Below are positions 21,503 through 32,995 of a stretch of DNA of 64,000 bases, piece by piece. The notes beneath the pieces were generated by a model. The model was not told the origin of the DNA, did not search any database, and saw only the letters and a program-made list of their open reading frames with translations. Numbering within the stretch: position 1 is the stretch's first letter; every line of letters begins with the position of its first letter. The DNA is from Cinnamomum chago (lineage: Eukaryota; Streptophyta; Magnoliopsida; Laurales; Lauraceae): NCBI GenBank assembly GCA_038049695.1, contig CP142451.1, positions 37,628,501-37,692,500 of the forward strand, read 5' to 3'. The position numbers and the translations under genes were made by a program.

Positions 21503-23540
21503 TGTAAAACAAATTGTTAAATAAAACACGATATGAAATAACAACATCATAACTAGAATGACAAGTTTTTTGGCCAATCATGGACCCAATAGCAACAACT
21601 CATCTCAAAATCCCTATTGACACAATTAGATGAAGCGCAATCTAAATTGTTGTTTACTTTAACAGCGGAATGAGCCAATCTCTACTATATATAGCTGAAA
21701 CAAAATTGATCTGTTTCTTCTAGTGTTGACACAATTGAGGGTTATTGGTATGAGTTGTAAAGAGTATAATGAAAAGAGGGAACATATTTTACATGAGCAC
21801 TACACATGTGATTTTTGTAACTCGGAATGATGTCATGAAGTGGCAACTTGCTAGTGGGGCACTGCAAAACCACCTCTAGTTTTGATCTCACCATCAATAT
21901 TCTAATCGAAACTGCCCATCATGCCTGATTCAGATATGGGTCCACCTCACTACCACCATCCCCCATGAAAATTCAGGAAGCTTCTCCATCTTTCTAATCT
22001 TGGAAACAATAAAATAACAATTGGCATAAAAAATTGAGTAGATTCAAAATGGATAAGGTTGGTTTATGTCAAAATACAAAATTCCAAAATTGGACAAGCT
22101 ACAAATGCTCTAGAACTTTCTAATTGCAATCCTTTCTCTCCAATATTTAAACTCGAAGACTCCCTCCACAGTTCCTTGTTCCACAACTCAAGAATCTGTT
22201 TGACTGTAGCCTCAGAAATTTTTTTCGTCTAATGATTCCACTGAAAAATCTGGGTGTCCTTCCTCTCCCTGCTCCCATCGGTTCCCAAACCCATATATCT
22301 GCTTCTCTGCTGCAGCTGCAGAGAACGAAGGATAAAGAAGCCTCTTTTTTTTTTTTTTTGCTGATTCCTCAACAAAAATCCAAGGAAACTAGGATCTTTG
22401 AATTCTGGGGATTCTAGCATTTGGAAAAATATTGGACAATGGCTTTTCTCTCATTGACGCAGTGTAGTAGAGGTGCCCCAGTTTCGTTTCCCCCAAAACC
22501 GATACAAAAAAGAACAGCTCTTTCTCCTTCTTCTCCTCCTCCTTCTGGTGCAAGTGGGGGCAAAAAGAAAGAAGAAAGGGAGAGGAAGGAAGAGGTGAAC
22601 AGGAAAATCTCTTTGCAAAAGGCCATACTACAATACCAATAGATAAATAGAAAGGGAAAGCTAATGCCCAATACCACAGAAACAAAATAAAGGCGCACAA
22701 CAAATTAAAAAATCCAAGAAGCACATGCCAAAATGTAGGATGAACAGAAAGCAACCCAATATGAAAAGCAACAAAAAGACAAACCTGAAAAAAAAATCAA
22801 TAAGAAAACTAAAACCCAAGACCATTCTAAAAACATCAAAAAGCATAATAATCTAAGATAAGAAATAAATACAAAAAGGATAAAGGAACAAGGCTAGAAT
22901 AATGAATAATTCAAGAAGAAACTAGATAGGGATATAAAATGAGGGATGGAAGCGAAAAAACCAACAATGAGGGAAAACAATAACCAATAGACAAAATTAA
23001 AAAAAAATAATTAATGCAAATTACCGCAATGAATGAAAAAAAAGAGCAAAAGTAATTTCAGAACTGAAGATGCAAATCCGCAGAAAACCAAGACAATCAT
23101 ATACAAGAAACACCCCTGAACATGAAGAAAATTGGAGGGCAAAAACCCCAAGAAATCAATGCATTCACCAAAAAAGATTGGGCAAATCAGTCAGGAAACA
23201 CAAGCAAAATATATACCATCTAATGAATCGATCAATCACAAATTGAAGTATCACCAAAAACATGAGAAAAAAAATCTGAAATCAAACCATCTATACAAAA
23301 GAGAAGAAATTTGCAAAACCCACTTCAAAGAAAACCCCATCTCAATCGATTAGAAGAAATCAAGAACTAACGACCAAATCTCGCATCGACCCACCACCAA
23401 CAACAACAAAACATATCACCAAACCCACAGAAAAACACCCCATCTCAATCAATATGAGGAAAACCAATAGAAACAACCCATTCCCGCCTCGACCCATCGA
23501 TCCAAATTCGAAGATATCAAGAATCCGCATACAAAACCCG
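21503..23540. other. CACTA 1 interior, no firm gene
   Basis: A-rich on the plus strand. One plus frame at 22439-22642 starts MAFLSLTQCSRGAPVSF and continues with a proline/serine-rich then K/E-rich stretch; it looks like a chloroplast targeting peptide and could be the first exon of a captured cellular gene, but I cannot name it. Otherwise nothing is recognised. Confidence 0.35.
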
Positions 23541-23549
23541 TAGAAAATC

Positions 23550-24860
23550 TCACCTCATCTCAACCAACAAGAGGAAACCAATAGCAAACAACCTAATCCC
23601 CCATCGACACATCACCCCAAATCGGAAGAAATCGAGAACCCACTAGAAACAGAAAAATCAACAAACCCAATCTCCCATCGACCCACTGACCCAAATCCGA
23701 AGAAATCAAGAACCCACAAACAAAACCCACAAAAGAAACCGAAAAATCAACAAACCCACATATAAAACCCACAGAAAACCACCTTACCTCAACCAACAAG
23801 AGGAAAACCAAAAAACAAACAACCCAATCCCCCATTGACCCACCACCTAAGCAACCCAATATGAAAAGCAACAAAAAGAAAAACCTGGAAAAAAAAAAGA
23901 TTGTAGGACATTTGCCAAACCATTCACCACCAAACAGAGAAGAGGAAATGAATTTATTAGTGCATTACAGTCAATCATCTAGAAACAACTAACAAGATGA
24001 AACCAATAGCAAATCACCTCATCTCAACCAAATAGTCAATCATCGAGAACCCACAACAAATCGCCTCATCTCAACCAACAAGATGAAACCAATAGCAAAC
24101 AACCCAATCCCTCATCGACCCAGCAACCCATATCCGAAGAAATCAAGAACCCACAAACAAAAGCCACAAAAGAAACAGAAAAATCAACAAACCCACATAT
24201 AAAACCCACAGAAAACCACCTCACCTCAACCAACAAGAGGAAAACCAATAACAAACAACCCAATCCCCCATCGACCAACCACCCAAGCAACCCAATATGA
24301 AAAGCAACAAAAAGACAAACCCGAGAAAAAAATGATTGTAGGATATTTGCCAAACCATTCATCACCAAACAGAGAAGAGGAAATGAATTTATTAGTGCAT
24401 TATAGTCAATCATCTAGAAACAACTAACAAGATGAAACCAATAGCAAATCACCTCATCTCAACCAATAGTCAATCATCGAGAACCCACAACAAATCGCCT
24501 CATCTCAACCAACAAGATGAAACTAATAGCAAACAACCCAATCCCCCATCGACCCACCAACCCAAAATCCGAAGAAATCAAGAACCCACAAACAAAACCC
24601 AAAAAAGAAACAGAAAAATCAACAAACCCACATATAAAACCCACAGAAAACCACCTCACCTCAACCAACAAGAGGAAAACCGAGAGCAAACAACCCAATC
24701 CCTCATCGACCCACCACCCAAGCAACCCAATATGAAAAGCAACAAAAAGACAAAACTGAAAAAAAAAAAAGATTGTAGGACATTTGCCAAACCATTCATC
24801 ACCAAACAGAGAAGAAGGAATGCATTTATTAGTGCATTATAGTCAATCATCTAGAAACAA
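23550..24860. repeat. Three ~435-bp tandem repeats in CACTA 1
   Basis: The anchor aagcaacccaatatgaaaagc recurs at 23849, 24285 and 24720 and the anchor ctagaaacaac at about 23979, 24414 and 24852, so the period is about 435 bp. Inside each unit there are shorter repeated phrases (cctcatctcaaccaacaagatgaaac). Long minus-strand frames with FICGFVDFSVSF are translations of this array. Confidence 0.9.
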
Positions 24861-25449
24861 CCAAAAACTCTCCTGGTGTGAAGACTGCAGCATCTGATGC
24901 TGGGCTTGGAGAACGAGAATGAGAGAATATGTTGCTGCATCCGTTTGGACCATGGCCGTGGCCATTAAGACAATGGCAAAGAAGATTGTGACGTCAAAGC
25001 TTCCATTTCATTCGTTGTTTTGGAAGAGTTGAGAAATGGGTATGGGTTCTTTAGGATTTTTTTGAATTACTTCGACAATTCTTAGATGGAACTACAAAGA
25101 GGAATCTGAAGAAAAAAAGTGGGATTTTTTTTATGTTTTATTTTTTGAAGGGGGGGTTTTGGTTCTGGTTCAAACCTCGAACTATTCCTCGTTCGATTCT
25201 CAGAACTCCACAGAAATCAAATAAACATCTTCAACCTTGACATATTACAAAAATCAAGAACCAAATCAATCGAGAAAAAAAAGAGAGAAAGAGAAATCAA
25301 AAGAAAGGAAACTGAAATACCTGGATCTATTACTCCTCCTTTTCCGATTCAGATCTGAAGTCTCCGTGAGAAGTTGTCGGAAGAGAGAGGTCTGAGTGCC
25401 TTCACATGAGAAATGAAAGATGAGGGATTTGGCGTAGAGTAAGTCCACT

Positions 25450-25556
25450 TGGACAAACTCTCGGGGCCGGCATGGCCCGGTCCCCATGAGAACCGCAGAA
25501 CCCAGGCACGGTTCTCATGGGGACCAGGCCATGGTCCGGTCCCCAAAGTTTGTCCA
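25450..25556. repeat. Near-perfect ~46-bp hairpin in CACTA 1
   Basis: The left arm 25450-25495 and right arm 25509-25556 are reverse complements apart from a few mismatches and a two-base length difference, with a loop of 13 bases. The arms begin tggacaaact and end ccccatgagaaccg. GC content is higher than its surroundings. It lies about 150 bp from the right end of the transposon. Confidence 0.85.
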
Positions 25557-25705
25557 TGTAGCATCGTTGTTTAATGTGTATTCGACGATAAATCTACTGT
25601 CATTTTATGAAAAGTGAGTGGGCATATCTGTCATTTTTACCGATAGTTTTTAGCCGTCGGTAACTCCATAAAATTTCGTCGTTTTTCAGCCAATTTGAGG
25701 TAGTG

Positions 25706-26757
25706 TTGAGTGCAAAACCTGGATCGATTTGGACTCTGTGTATTGGCATTTCTTTGACATACCCTGTGAAGTACAAGGGTCGGTTGTGCTTTGTCTCGCC
25801 TAGCAGGAGATCATCCTTATTGAAGGCAATTGTTGCACTTGCTGCGTTTTGAACCGAGAGGCATTCGATGCCTGATCCCTCAGTTATTTTCTTTTCTCCC
25901 TTTGAGGAAGTACTTGATTTTTTGACCCTATAGTCCATTTCAATTTGTAGGACTTATGGGGCATGTTTGTAGACATCCGCATTTAGCCTTTGAAGTTCTG
26001 AAATAAGACTATCACAAGTTTGTGGCGACATTCGTAATAAGTCATGGATGTGCAGTCGTGCAGGTATGTGTTTGAGGTGCTCAATCAAGTCGTACTTGAA
26101 AGCCTCCTTCGGGCCTGCATTTTCATTATTGTTGTTACTTGGGGCATGTACAACTTGTTTTCCCGAAGGATTTACATAAGAAGAAAAAGATTGGTTGTAA
26201 TTTTTATGGTAATCCCAGCCAGAGCGGGTACCTCTACCAACTTCAAGAGCTTTTGGAGAAGGGTCTTCTTTTGGATAATCAATCTCAGGATCAAGGGGTT
26301 GATCCTTGTCATTTGCTGAAGACATCTCTATAGCAGTATTGTCGTCTTCAGTGATCGCGTTGTATAGAGCATTTTCTGGGAATAAGTCCTGAACAACATC
26401 CAGCAACTTCTCTTCTCCATTGAGTAGTTTATCGGTCCAGACATCGCCTATGAGGTCGGGTATCTAGGACCACTTGACCGGATTTTCATTAAAGAAGACT
26501 TCATTGGCAGGTGCTTCTTCGAGATGATTAGCCGGAAGGGGCTTGAGTTTCGACGTCATAGTTTCAGGAGACGAAGGCTGAGGAGACGATATCTCTGTGG
26601 AAGTCACCTGAAGAGATGTAGCTCCAGAAGATATGCTGCCAGATGTAGTCTGAGAATCTGAGGCCTCGGCAGACGAAGTTTCAGAGGCATGATCATCCCG
26701 AACTATTGCATTGCAAGGAATGCACTATTGAGATTCAGACTCGTCTACAGATGTGAG
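25706..26757 (-). pseudogene. Gypsy protease N-terminal half and upstream linker
   Basis: Minus strand. 25954-26406 and 25600-25938 read through a charged linker (FKYDLIEHLKHIPARLHIHDLLRMS, TCDSLISELQRL) into NRPLYFTGYVKE and HRVQIDPGFALN. The last is the aspartic-protease active-site region, but the expected D-(S/T/G)-G reads D-P-G. A stop separates the two frames near 25940. The sequence is then interrupted by the CACTA insertion and resumes at 20022. Upstream, at 26757, it is interrupted by the solo LTR and resumes at 29391. Similar linkers occur in Tat and Retand polyproteins. Confidence 0.8.
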
Positions 26758-26762
26758 GGGAT
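26758..26762. repeat. Target-site duplication GGGAT, left copy
   Basis: GGGAT precedes the solo LTR; the second copy is at 29386-29390. Confidence 0.85.
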
Positions 26763-29385
26763 TATTGACACCAAAAATGCCACTTTGCCTCTTCAACATC
26801 AAGAAACTGCATCCTACTACAAAACAGGCAATGCTACTTCAAGCATCAGATCTTGTCAGAATCAAACAAAAAACTGCAAGATCCTTCAGGACAGCCAAAA
26901 GAGGGGTTCACATGAAGTTTCGGGCCATTCCAACATCATATGACCCAACTTCACTCCTCCGGCAGCTGAACAGGTGCTCCTGGCGGCGACGGCTTCGAAG
27001 ACATCAAAACTTCGATAAGAGCCTACGGATGGTCTCAAAATACCTCCAAAAGGCTCCATATCAAATTTCAAGTCAAACCGACAACGTTTGACCCTCCATT
27101 AACCCTTGAGCAGTAAAATCAAGCCTCTCGGCAGCGAGAATCACTGGGACATTACTCATCAAATGGAGCACATGAATGGCTTCAACATGCTTCCAAAGGG
27201 TTGCACGACAAATTTCAGGTCATTCTGACAACGTTTGACCCGACTTTGACGCTCTGAAACAAAATCAAGGCTACCGGTGGCGGAGCACCCCGGGACCATG
27301 ACATCTAAAATGGAGTCAACGGATCGTCTCAAAATGACTTCAATAGGCTCCCTGTCAAATTTCAAGTCAATCGGACATCGGTTGACCGCACATCAATGCG
27401 CTGTATCTTCCCCGCGGTGAAATCAAGCCTACTGTCGACGGGACCCCACACAGCTTCAAAACTCAAACAAAAGCCCATGGTTGGTCCTATTAACTACTCA
27501 GCAGGCTTCACCTCAAATTTCAGGTCATTCCGACATTGTTTGACCTAGTTTCGACTCTTGACGGAAAATCGACTACAAAGTCTTCGGCTTTTCCAAAAAA
27601 ATAGTAAACTTTGTGCTCCGATTTGTATGGCTTCTCGTCAGGTTTTCTTCAGGAGAATCAAGCCAATAAATGAGGAGAAATGTCAAGAAAAATATAGGAG
27701 AAGAAAGCATAAAAAAAGACCGAAAACGACCGAGAAACGGCAACCGAAAAGGGAATAATCCCAATGGTCGCCGGCGACCATGGAAATCCGGGTCGCCAGA
27801 TTTGTCGTCGGGTGGCCCGTTTTCCGCCCTTTCCGCATTTGGGAAGTTCCAGCCCCTGTGGTTTTCTGAAAATCTGATTTTTTGTGCTCGAAATCGATTG
27901 ATCTTCATCAACATTTCAGATCCGCCGTCAAGAGCATGAAATCATCATTGATCGCTCCAAGATCACAAACTAGCTGACCAAGAAAGTATACTTTCTGAAC
28001 GACTGATCAAGAAATCGACAAGACAAATGTCACCGGCCCACTGGTGTCAACCAATGTCTGAAGTTGCATCGTCATCCGACATCGAATAACATGTGGATCC
28101 ATCAGCGATCATCACAAGAAGAATTCCAAAAGACGCGGCGCGGCACGGCCCGCGACTCTTCAAATGCCCTGGCGACCATTTAATGCTGTTAATTGACCCG
28201 TTTTATGACAGCTTAATGCGGCCATTAACCCATTATTTTGGACGGCCCAATCAAAATCAAGCAAATGGGAGTTACAAATCCAAGTAATCATGGCATTAAA
28301 ACCATGAAACTCCCCTCATCATGGAGATTAAGGGTGATTAAATGCCCATCATTTTCCACCAGCCAATCACAAGCCAAGAAAAAGGAGTTATAAAATCAAG
28401 AATTAAAACTTGTAACTCCTCCCATCATGGAACATCAATGCCATCAATTCCCTCATCATGGGTCATCAATCCCATAAATCGCCCCATGGCTACCAAGAGC
28501 CTATAAAAAAGGGGGTAATTCCAAGAGATCCAGAGACGGACATACACACACGAATAGAGAGATACGCAGACACAGAGAGAGATCCATACTCACAAGCAAG
28601 GAAGAAAAACTTTGAAGAAATCCTACTACTCTGCTGTTGAAACACCACAAGGTGATCGAAGTCGCTTTGGGGGCCACCCCCCCCCCCCCCCCCCCCCGAG
28701 GTCTCCTCTTTCCTCTATCCAACATGGCCTAAACGTGGCTTTTATGCCCATTTAGTCAGATTTTCATTGGATATAGGACCTCTCCTTGGTCTTTATCCTC
28801 TAAAAAGCTGAGGTCCAAGCCAAGCCAAAGAATCAAAGCATCAAGCATTCTCATCTGAAGGACGATGGCGAAGTCCATATATGACTTGCGACCGTTGATC
28901 TGAATGAGTCCTCACAATCTCCTAAGAAGTCATTTACCTTTTCTTACTTTTCTATTGTATTTCGTAATATTTGTAAAGAGACAAAAAATCACATTTATTG
29001 TCTTTCATTATGGATAAGATTTGTAAATCGCCTTCCACGGCACAAAATCGCCTTTCAAGGCACAAATCGCCTTCTACGGCACAAAACCGCCTTTCACGGC
29101 AAACAAAAATCGCCTTTAACAGCAAACAAAATGAAATCGCCTCTCACGGCATTTAAAATTTGTCTCTTTCTTAAAATATATGTGCAATGGAAAGTTAGAA
29201 AAAAAAATTGATTTCCTTTCTACTTGTGAAGGTGAATCTCCGGATCACCACTTTAAATTCCAAGTAGAATAGAAAATCTGGCATACCCGTGCAAAAAATG
29301 TCGATGACTTGTTTTTCCTCCTCCTCCATACTCCCGGCAGCTTCAGGGGTGGGAAGGAGAGGACAAAAGGTTGGAGCCCCCATTA
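26763..29385 (+). mobile_element. Solo LTR of the same Tat family (copy B), opposite orientation
   Basis: 2623 bp, the full length of the family LTR, with no internal sequence on either side and a perfect GGGAT duplication. It reads plus while the host gypsy reads minus. Its ends are TATTGACACC and CCCCCATTA, so both the usual TG and CA have become TA by transitions, consistent with decay of methylated cytosines. It has the TATA box (28502-28510), a run of about 25 C at 28673-28697 and about six units of the 20-bp minisatellite (29030-29160). It most likely arose by recombination between the LTRs of a second element that had inserted into this one. Confidence 0.92.
28502..28510 (+). promoter_or_regulatory. 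TATA box of solo LTR B
   Basis: TATAAAAAA, at the same place as the boxes of copies A and C. Confidence 0.5.
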
Positions 29386-29390
29386 GGGAT

Positions 29391-30594
29391 CATCAATCCA
29401 GCAGTTTTTGCCATTTTCTGGGGTTACCGGAGGAGATGTCTGTAAATTTTCTGGGATTTCCAGATCTGAATTTTGATTTTGACGAAGCTCATCGATGCGA
29501 TCTTGCTCCTGCTCTATGGAAAGATGTAGCAAGATTCTTGCATATTCTTCGAGATTGGGCATAAGGGCCAAATCTTCTTCGTCATTTGCTCCTTGTGGTT
29601 AATCAATGTTGGGTTCCACTGGAGCGCTTGCTTATGCTGGATCAACAACATTTTCTTGAACAACGTCTTGGTCTTCTTCATCATCAGACCAGGATCCTTG
29701 TGACTGTAATGGGTTATGCCAGATTACTGGCATAAGACGAGATTCGGGAATCCATTCATCATCGGAGAGGTATTCTCCTATTTCAAGGGATTCTTCCCAC
29801 TCATCGATATCACTGGCATTATCACTGGACTCCTACCCATCGATGGAGAATCCATTTAATAAGTTGTAAGAGTATGATGCCCCCTACATAGTTTCATTTC
29901 TGTAATGAGGTGGCATGAAATCGCAAAGGGTGAATTTTCTTACCACCTTTGAAGTTTTGGATTCTTCCGTTGCCCCCAGTGAAGCAGTGGAAGAGGTCTC
30001 TGCTTTTGCAGGGACTTCTTGCTTTGATTGAGCTTTCTCTTGCTATTCGAGCTTGCGGAGTTGTCTATTGGCTTGCCTTCGCTGCTGAGCGGTAGGTTTT
30101 GTTTTGATGATCTCCTAATTTCATCTTTTAGGAGATCGGGATGCACCCATATGGGTTGTCCGTCTGAGATTGGATAAGGAACAAACTCTTGGGACGTCTG
30201 AGTCATTTTTATCACCTTGAAGGAAGTAGTGATCTTCTCTTTTGGTGACTTGGAAGTTTGTCCATATGACACCATGTTGACAGAGGCGGACCCATAGTTT
30301 TTATCAAAGGTGATGACTCCGTTTTTCCGCATCTTGTTGATCTTCTCTCTTACAACGAAGCGTTGATTGAGAGGATGCGAGACCATCTGGTGGTATGGAC
30401 ATTACCGGGGATCATTGGTTTTGCCAACATCTCCTGGTCTTTTGGGCTCAGGCAAGGTGAGTTTACCATTTGCTACGAGAGCCTCAAAAATTTCTTCAAT
30501 ATCTTCATCGAACGGGTATTTCTTTTCTACTTGTTCTTTGAAGGCTTCAGAGAGTTCAAGTTTCTTACCTACAGTTTTGTTTTTAGCTTTCTTT
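29391..30594 (-). pseudogene. Gypsy Gag C-terminal part and linker
   Basis: Minus strand. From 30590 the reading is KAKNKTVGKKLELSEAF, then CPYHQMVSHPLNQRFVVREKI (the CxxH...H pattern that follows Gag in Tat-type elements) and WVHPDLLKDE (29940-30386), then degraded linker with stops to 29391 (IEQEQDRIDELRQ). It is the continuation of Gag at 40561-41174, from which it is separated by the 10 kb CACTA element, and it continues at 26757 beyond the solo LTR. Confidence 0.75.
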
Positions 30595-31125
30595 CACTAC
30601 AACAAATTGCACATTTCCCGACACTATTTGCCGATGTAGGGAAAATTTGCATTGGCAAAAGTCTTATTTCCGACGCATATTTGGACTGCGTTGGCAATTA
30701 GTGTCGGAAAATGATAGTTTTATCGACGCAAGTAAGACCGCGTTGGCAAAAGCTATTGAAACTGCATTGGCGCCAACAAAAAAAACACCAAAAGAGAGGG
30801 AAAGTTTTGCCAACGCGTTTTTATCTAATTGCGACGCAATAATGCGTTGGCAATTATCTTGTTTACTGGCGACGCACAAGTGTGCGTTGAGAAAGGTCTG
30901 AGTTTTTATTCGTACAATTGCCAACGTATGAGTTGCGTCTCTAAAGCCCCATTTATGACAAACTTACCTTTTCTGACACTATTTTTCGACACAGTGAAAA
31001 GTTGCATTGGCAAAAGTCAGACAAAATTACTGCTTTTACCGACTCAAGTAAGACTGCGTTGGCAAAAGCTGTGGAAAAACTTTCCCGACACTATTTGCCG
31101 ACGCAGTGAAAATTGGCATTGGCAA

Positions 31126-32249
31126 CACTACAAGAAAGTTGGCTTTTAGTGGCGACTTTTTTTGCCGCGGTTTAATTTTTGCCACTAAAAACCCACATTT
31201 AGAGGCAAATATTTGATGTCGCCACTGAAGGCATTATAATGCTCACATTTAGTGGCAACTTATATGTTGTAGCTAAATTTCTCCACTAATTCCTTGGCGG
31301 GAATTTTTGGCGCCATGGGATTTTGGAGGGAAAGAGATTTAGTGGCAAGTTTTAATTTATCGCCACTAATGGTGTACGGTTTTAGTGACAACTATTTATG
31401 ATCGCCACTAATTTCTTAGATTCTTACATTTAGCCGCGGTATATCTTTTGCCACTGTTTGTTCTATTTTCTGTGGCTACTTTATATTGCCACTAAAGATA
31501 TATCACAAGAAATTCAACTTTTAATGGCAATATTTTTTGCCATAATTTAATTTTCGCCGCTAGAAACTCACCTTTGTTGGCAAAGCTTGATGTTGACACT
31601 AAATGTATTATGTGATCACATTTAATGACAACTTATATGTTGTAACTGAAGGTCATTTAAGAGGGGAAGGAGATTTAGTGGCGAGTTTTCTTTTTTTGCC
31701 ACTAATAGTCTAAGAGTTTAGTGGCAGCTTTTTATTTTCGTGGCTAATTGTCTAGTTGTCTTATTTTCGCCGCCTTTTGCGGCGACTTTCTATTGCCGCT
31801 AAAAAATACTTTTAGCCACAGTTTTATTTTTGCCACAAAAGACTCACTTTAGTGAAGGTATTATAATGATCACATTTAGTGGCAACTTACATGCCGTGGC
31901 TAGAGGACATTTTGAAGGGGAAAGAGAATTAGCTAGAGGACATTTTGGAGGGGAAAGAGAATTAGCGGCGAGTTTTAATTTTTCATCACTAATGTGGCCC
32001 CCTACAATAATTTGTACTTTTACCGGCATTTTTTTCCTGCATAATAATTAAATGTCGGGGAAAGTATATTTTTTACCGGTGAGAAATGTACTTTTACGAG
32101 AAAAAGATAGATTTTTTCCTGCGAAAAAAACAAAGGTCGTATTTTCCGGCGATTTAATTTTTTTTCACCGACAGAGGGCAATGTTTTACGGCAAATTTCA
32201 CCCGCCAACTACGCCAAAAGAAGGTGCCAATATTTTTCTTGTAAAAGTC
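31126..32249. mobile_element. Eroded small CACTA-like insertions inside CACTA 2
   Basis: A new terminus CACTACAAGAAAGTTGGC starts at 31126 and is followed by many copies of ttagtggcgac / gccactaaa in both orientations, a subterminal set different from that of the host CACTA. Near 31994 a second eroded terminus (CCCTACAATAATTTG) begins a zone with ttttaccggc motifs, which ends near 32249 with ccaatatttttcttgta, the reverse of TACAAGAAAAATATTGG. I read this as two adjoining non-autonomous relics; the right borders are uncertain and no target duplications are visible. Confidence 0.5.
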
Positions 32250-32842
32250 TAATTGGAGCCAAGGTTCAGTCCCCCTATTCTCCCTCTGTAATTTTCAATC
32301 GACAAACCCCTTCTGTGCCTCCATCCCTCATCTCTCTAACCCATCCCTCTCTAGCCGACCCATCTCGCCTCCATCCCTCATTCGCTCACCCACGCAAGCC
32401 ATCTCCTCTCCCAGGCGCAGGACCATCTCCCCCCCCCCCCCCCGCCCCAGGTGACCCCATTCCCTTCTCCCTTTCATCATCTCCATCTCACGATCCATCT
32501 CATCACCACGCCCAACAGCCCCGCATCTCCATCTCCATCTTCTTCCTCCCTGCATAGACCTCTCCATCACCTTTCCTCTCTCACGGCTCACCCTTTCCAC
32601 GCCTGTCTCTCCATAACCGACCCATCTCACAGCCTCCCCTGCGTTCAAACATCTCCATCGCCCACCTGCATTTTCCCTCATGAGATCCTCCTTGGTCAAG
32701 GGAATGAGAAGGCAAAGCAACCCCATCTCTCCAACCACTCTCTTTCCACGACCATCTCACTCCTTTTCAAGGCATCTCTCTCTCTCTCAATTACCCCCAT
32801 TTCCTAACCTTGATGATGTTTCATTCTTTCTTTGTTTTTGAG
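32250..32842. other. C/T-rich captured or UTR-like sequence
   Basis: Strongly pyrimidine-rich on the plus strand with many catcccatctc phrases and a C run at about 32430-32445. It looks like the 5' untranslated leader of the following captured exon, but no start codon can be defended. Confidence 0.35.
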
Positions 32843-32995
32843 GATTTCGGGTTGAGATCTGAAATGTGTAGTCTCCAAATGCTTCTCCCCTTGTACAGTG
32901 CTGTATCATCAGCTCGATTGACGTCGTGTCTGGGCGTGGATTCAAGGAGCTCCAGATTGTTGTCTCAGGGTACGCTTGAAAACCCAGGGGTTTAA
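32843..32995 (+). pseudogene. Captured exon like a small NFD6-type mitochondrial protein
   Basis: An acceptor-like tttttgag at 32842 is followed by an open reading of about 50 codons containing SLQMLLPLYSAVSSARLTSC and SRSSRLLSQG and ending NPGV-stop at 32993-32995. From memory this pattern (LQSLLPLHSxVxSARLTSCL...SLSQG) is typical of the C-terminal exon of small plant proteins related to NUCLEAR FUSION DEFECTIVE 6, which have mitochondrial targeting sequences. The N-terminal exons are not recognised. It lies on the same strand as the TOPLESS exons 1.1 kb further on. The residues just before the stop look shortened compared with what I recall. The family call is moderate; that this is a cellular exon rather than transposon sequence is more likely than not. 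Confidence 0.45.

Larger units (their letters stand above)
20026..25705. mobile_element. CACTA transposon 1 (5.7 kb)
   Basis: It starts CACTACGTAAAA and ends GAGGTAGTG, giving the CACTAC...GTAGTG termini of the CACTA (CMC/EnSpm) superfamily. The 3-bp target duplication TTG lies at 20023-20025 and 25706-25708. Both subterminal zones carry short motifs of the type accgacagctaa / tagccgtcggt in both orientations, the expected transposase-binding repeats. It interrupts the protease of the gypsy element exactly between the two protease halves. The remains of a transposase gene lie near its left end on the minus strand; the centre is mainly tandem repeats. No intact transposase is present. Confidence 0.9.

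Noticed and set aside
23593-24842. Hydrophobic minus-strand frames (FICGFVDFSVSF) that look like membrane proteins
   Set aside because: They follow the 435-bp tandem repeat exactly and change frame from unit to unit; no start or family.
30595-30597. A 3-bp target duplication for CACTA 2
   Set aside because: The flanking triplets TTT (30592-30594) and TGG (40561-40563) differ, so none can be claimed.
32315-32807. Proline/serine-rich frames on the plus strand and their minus-strand shadows
   Set aside because: They result from C/T-rich low-complexity sequence and have no start context or known family.
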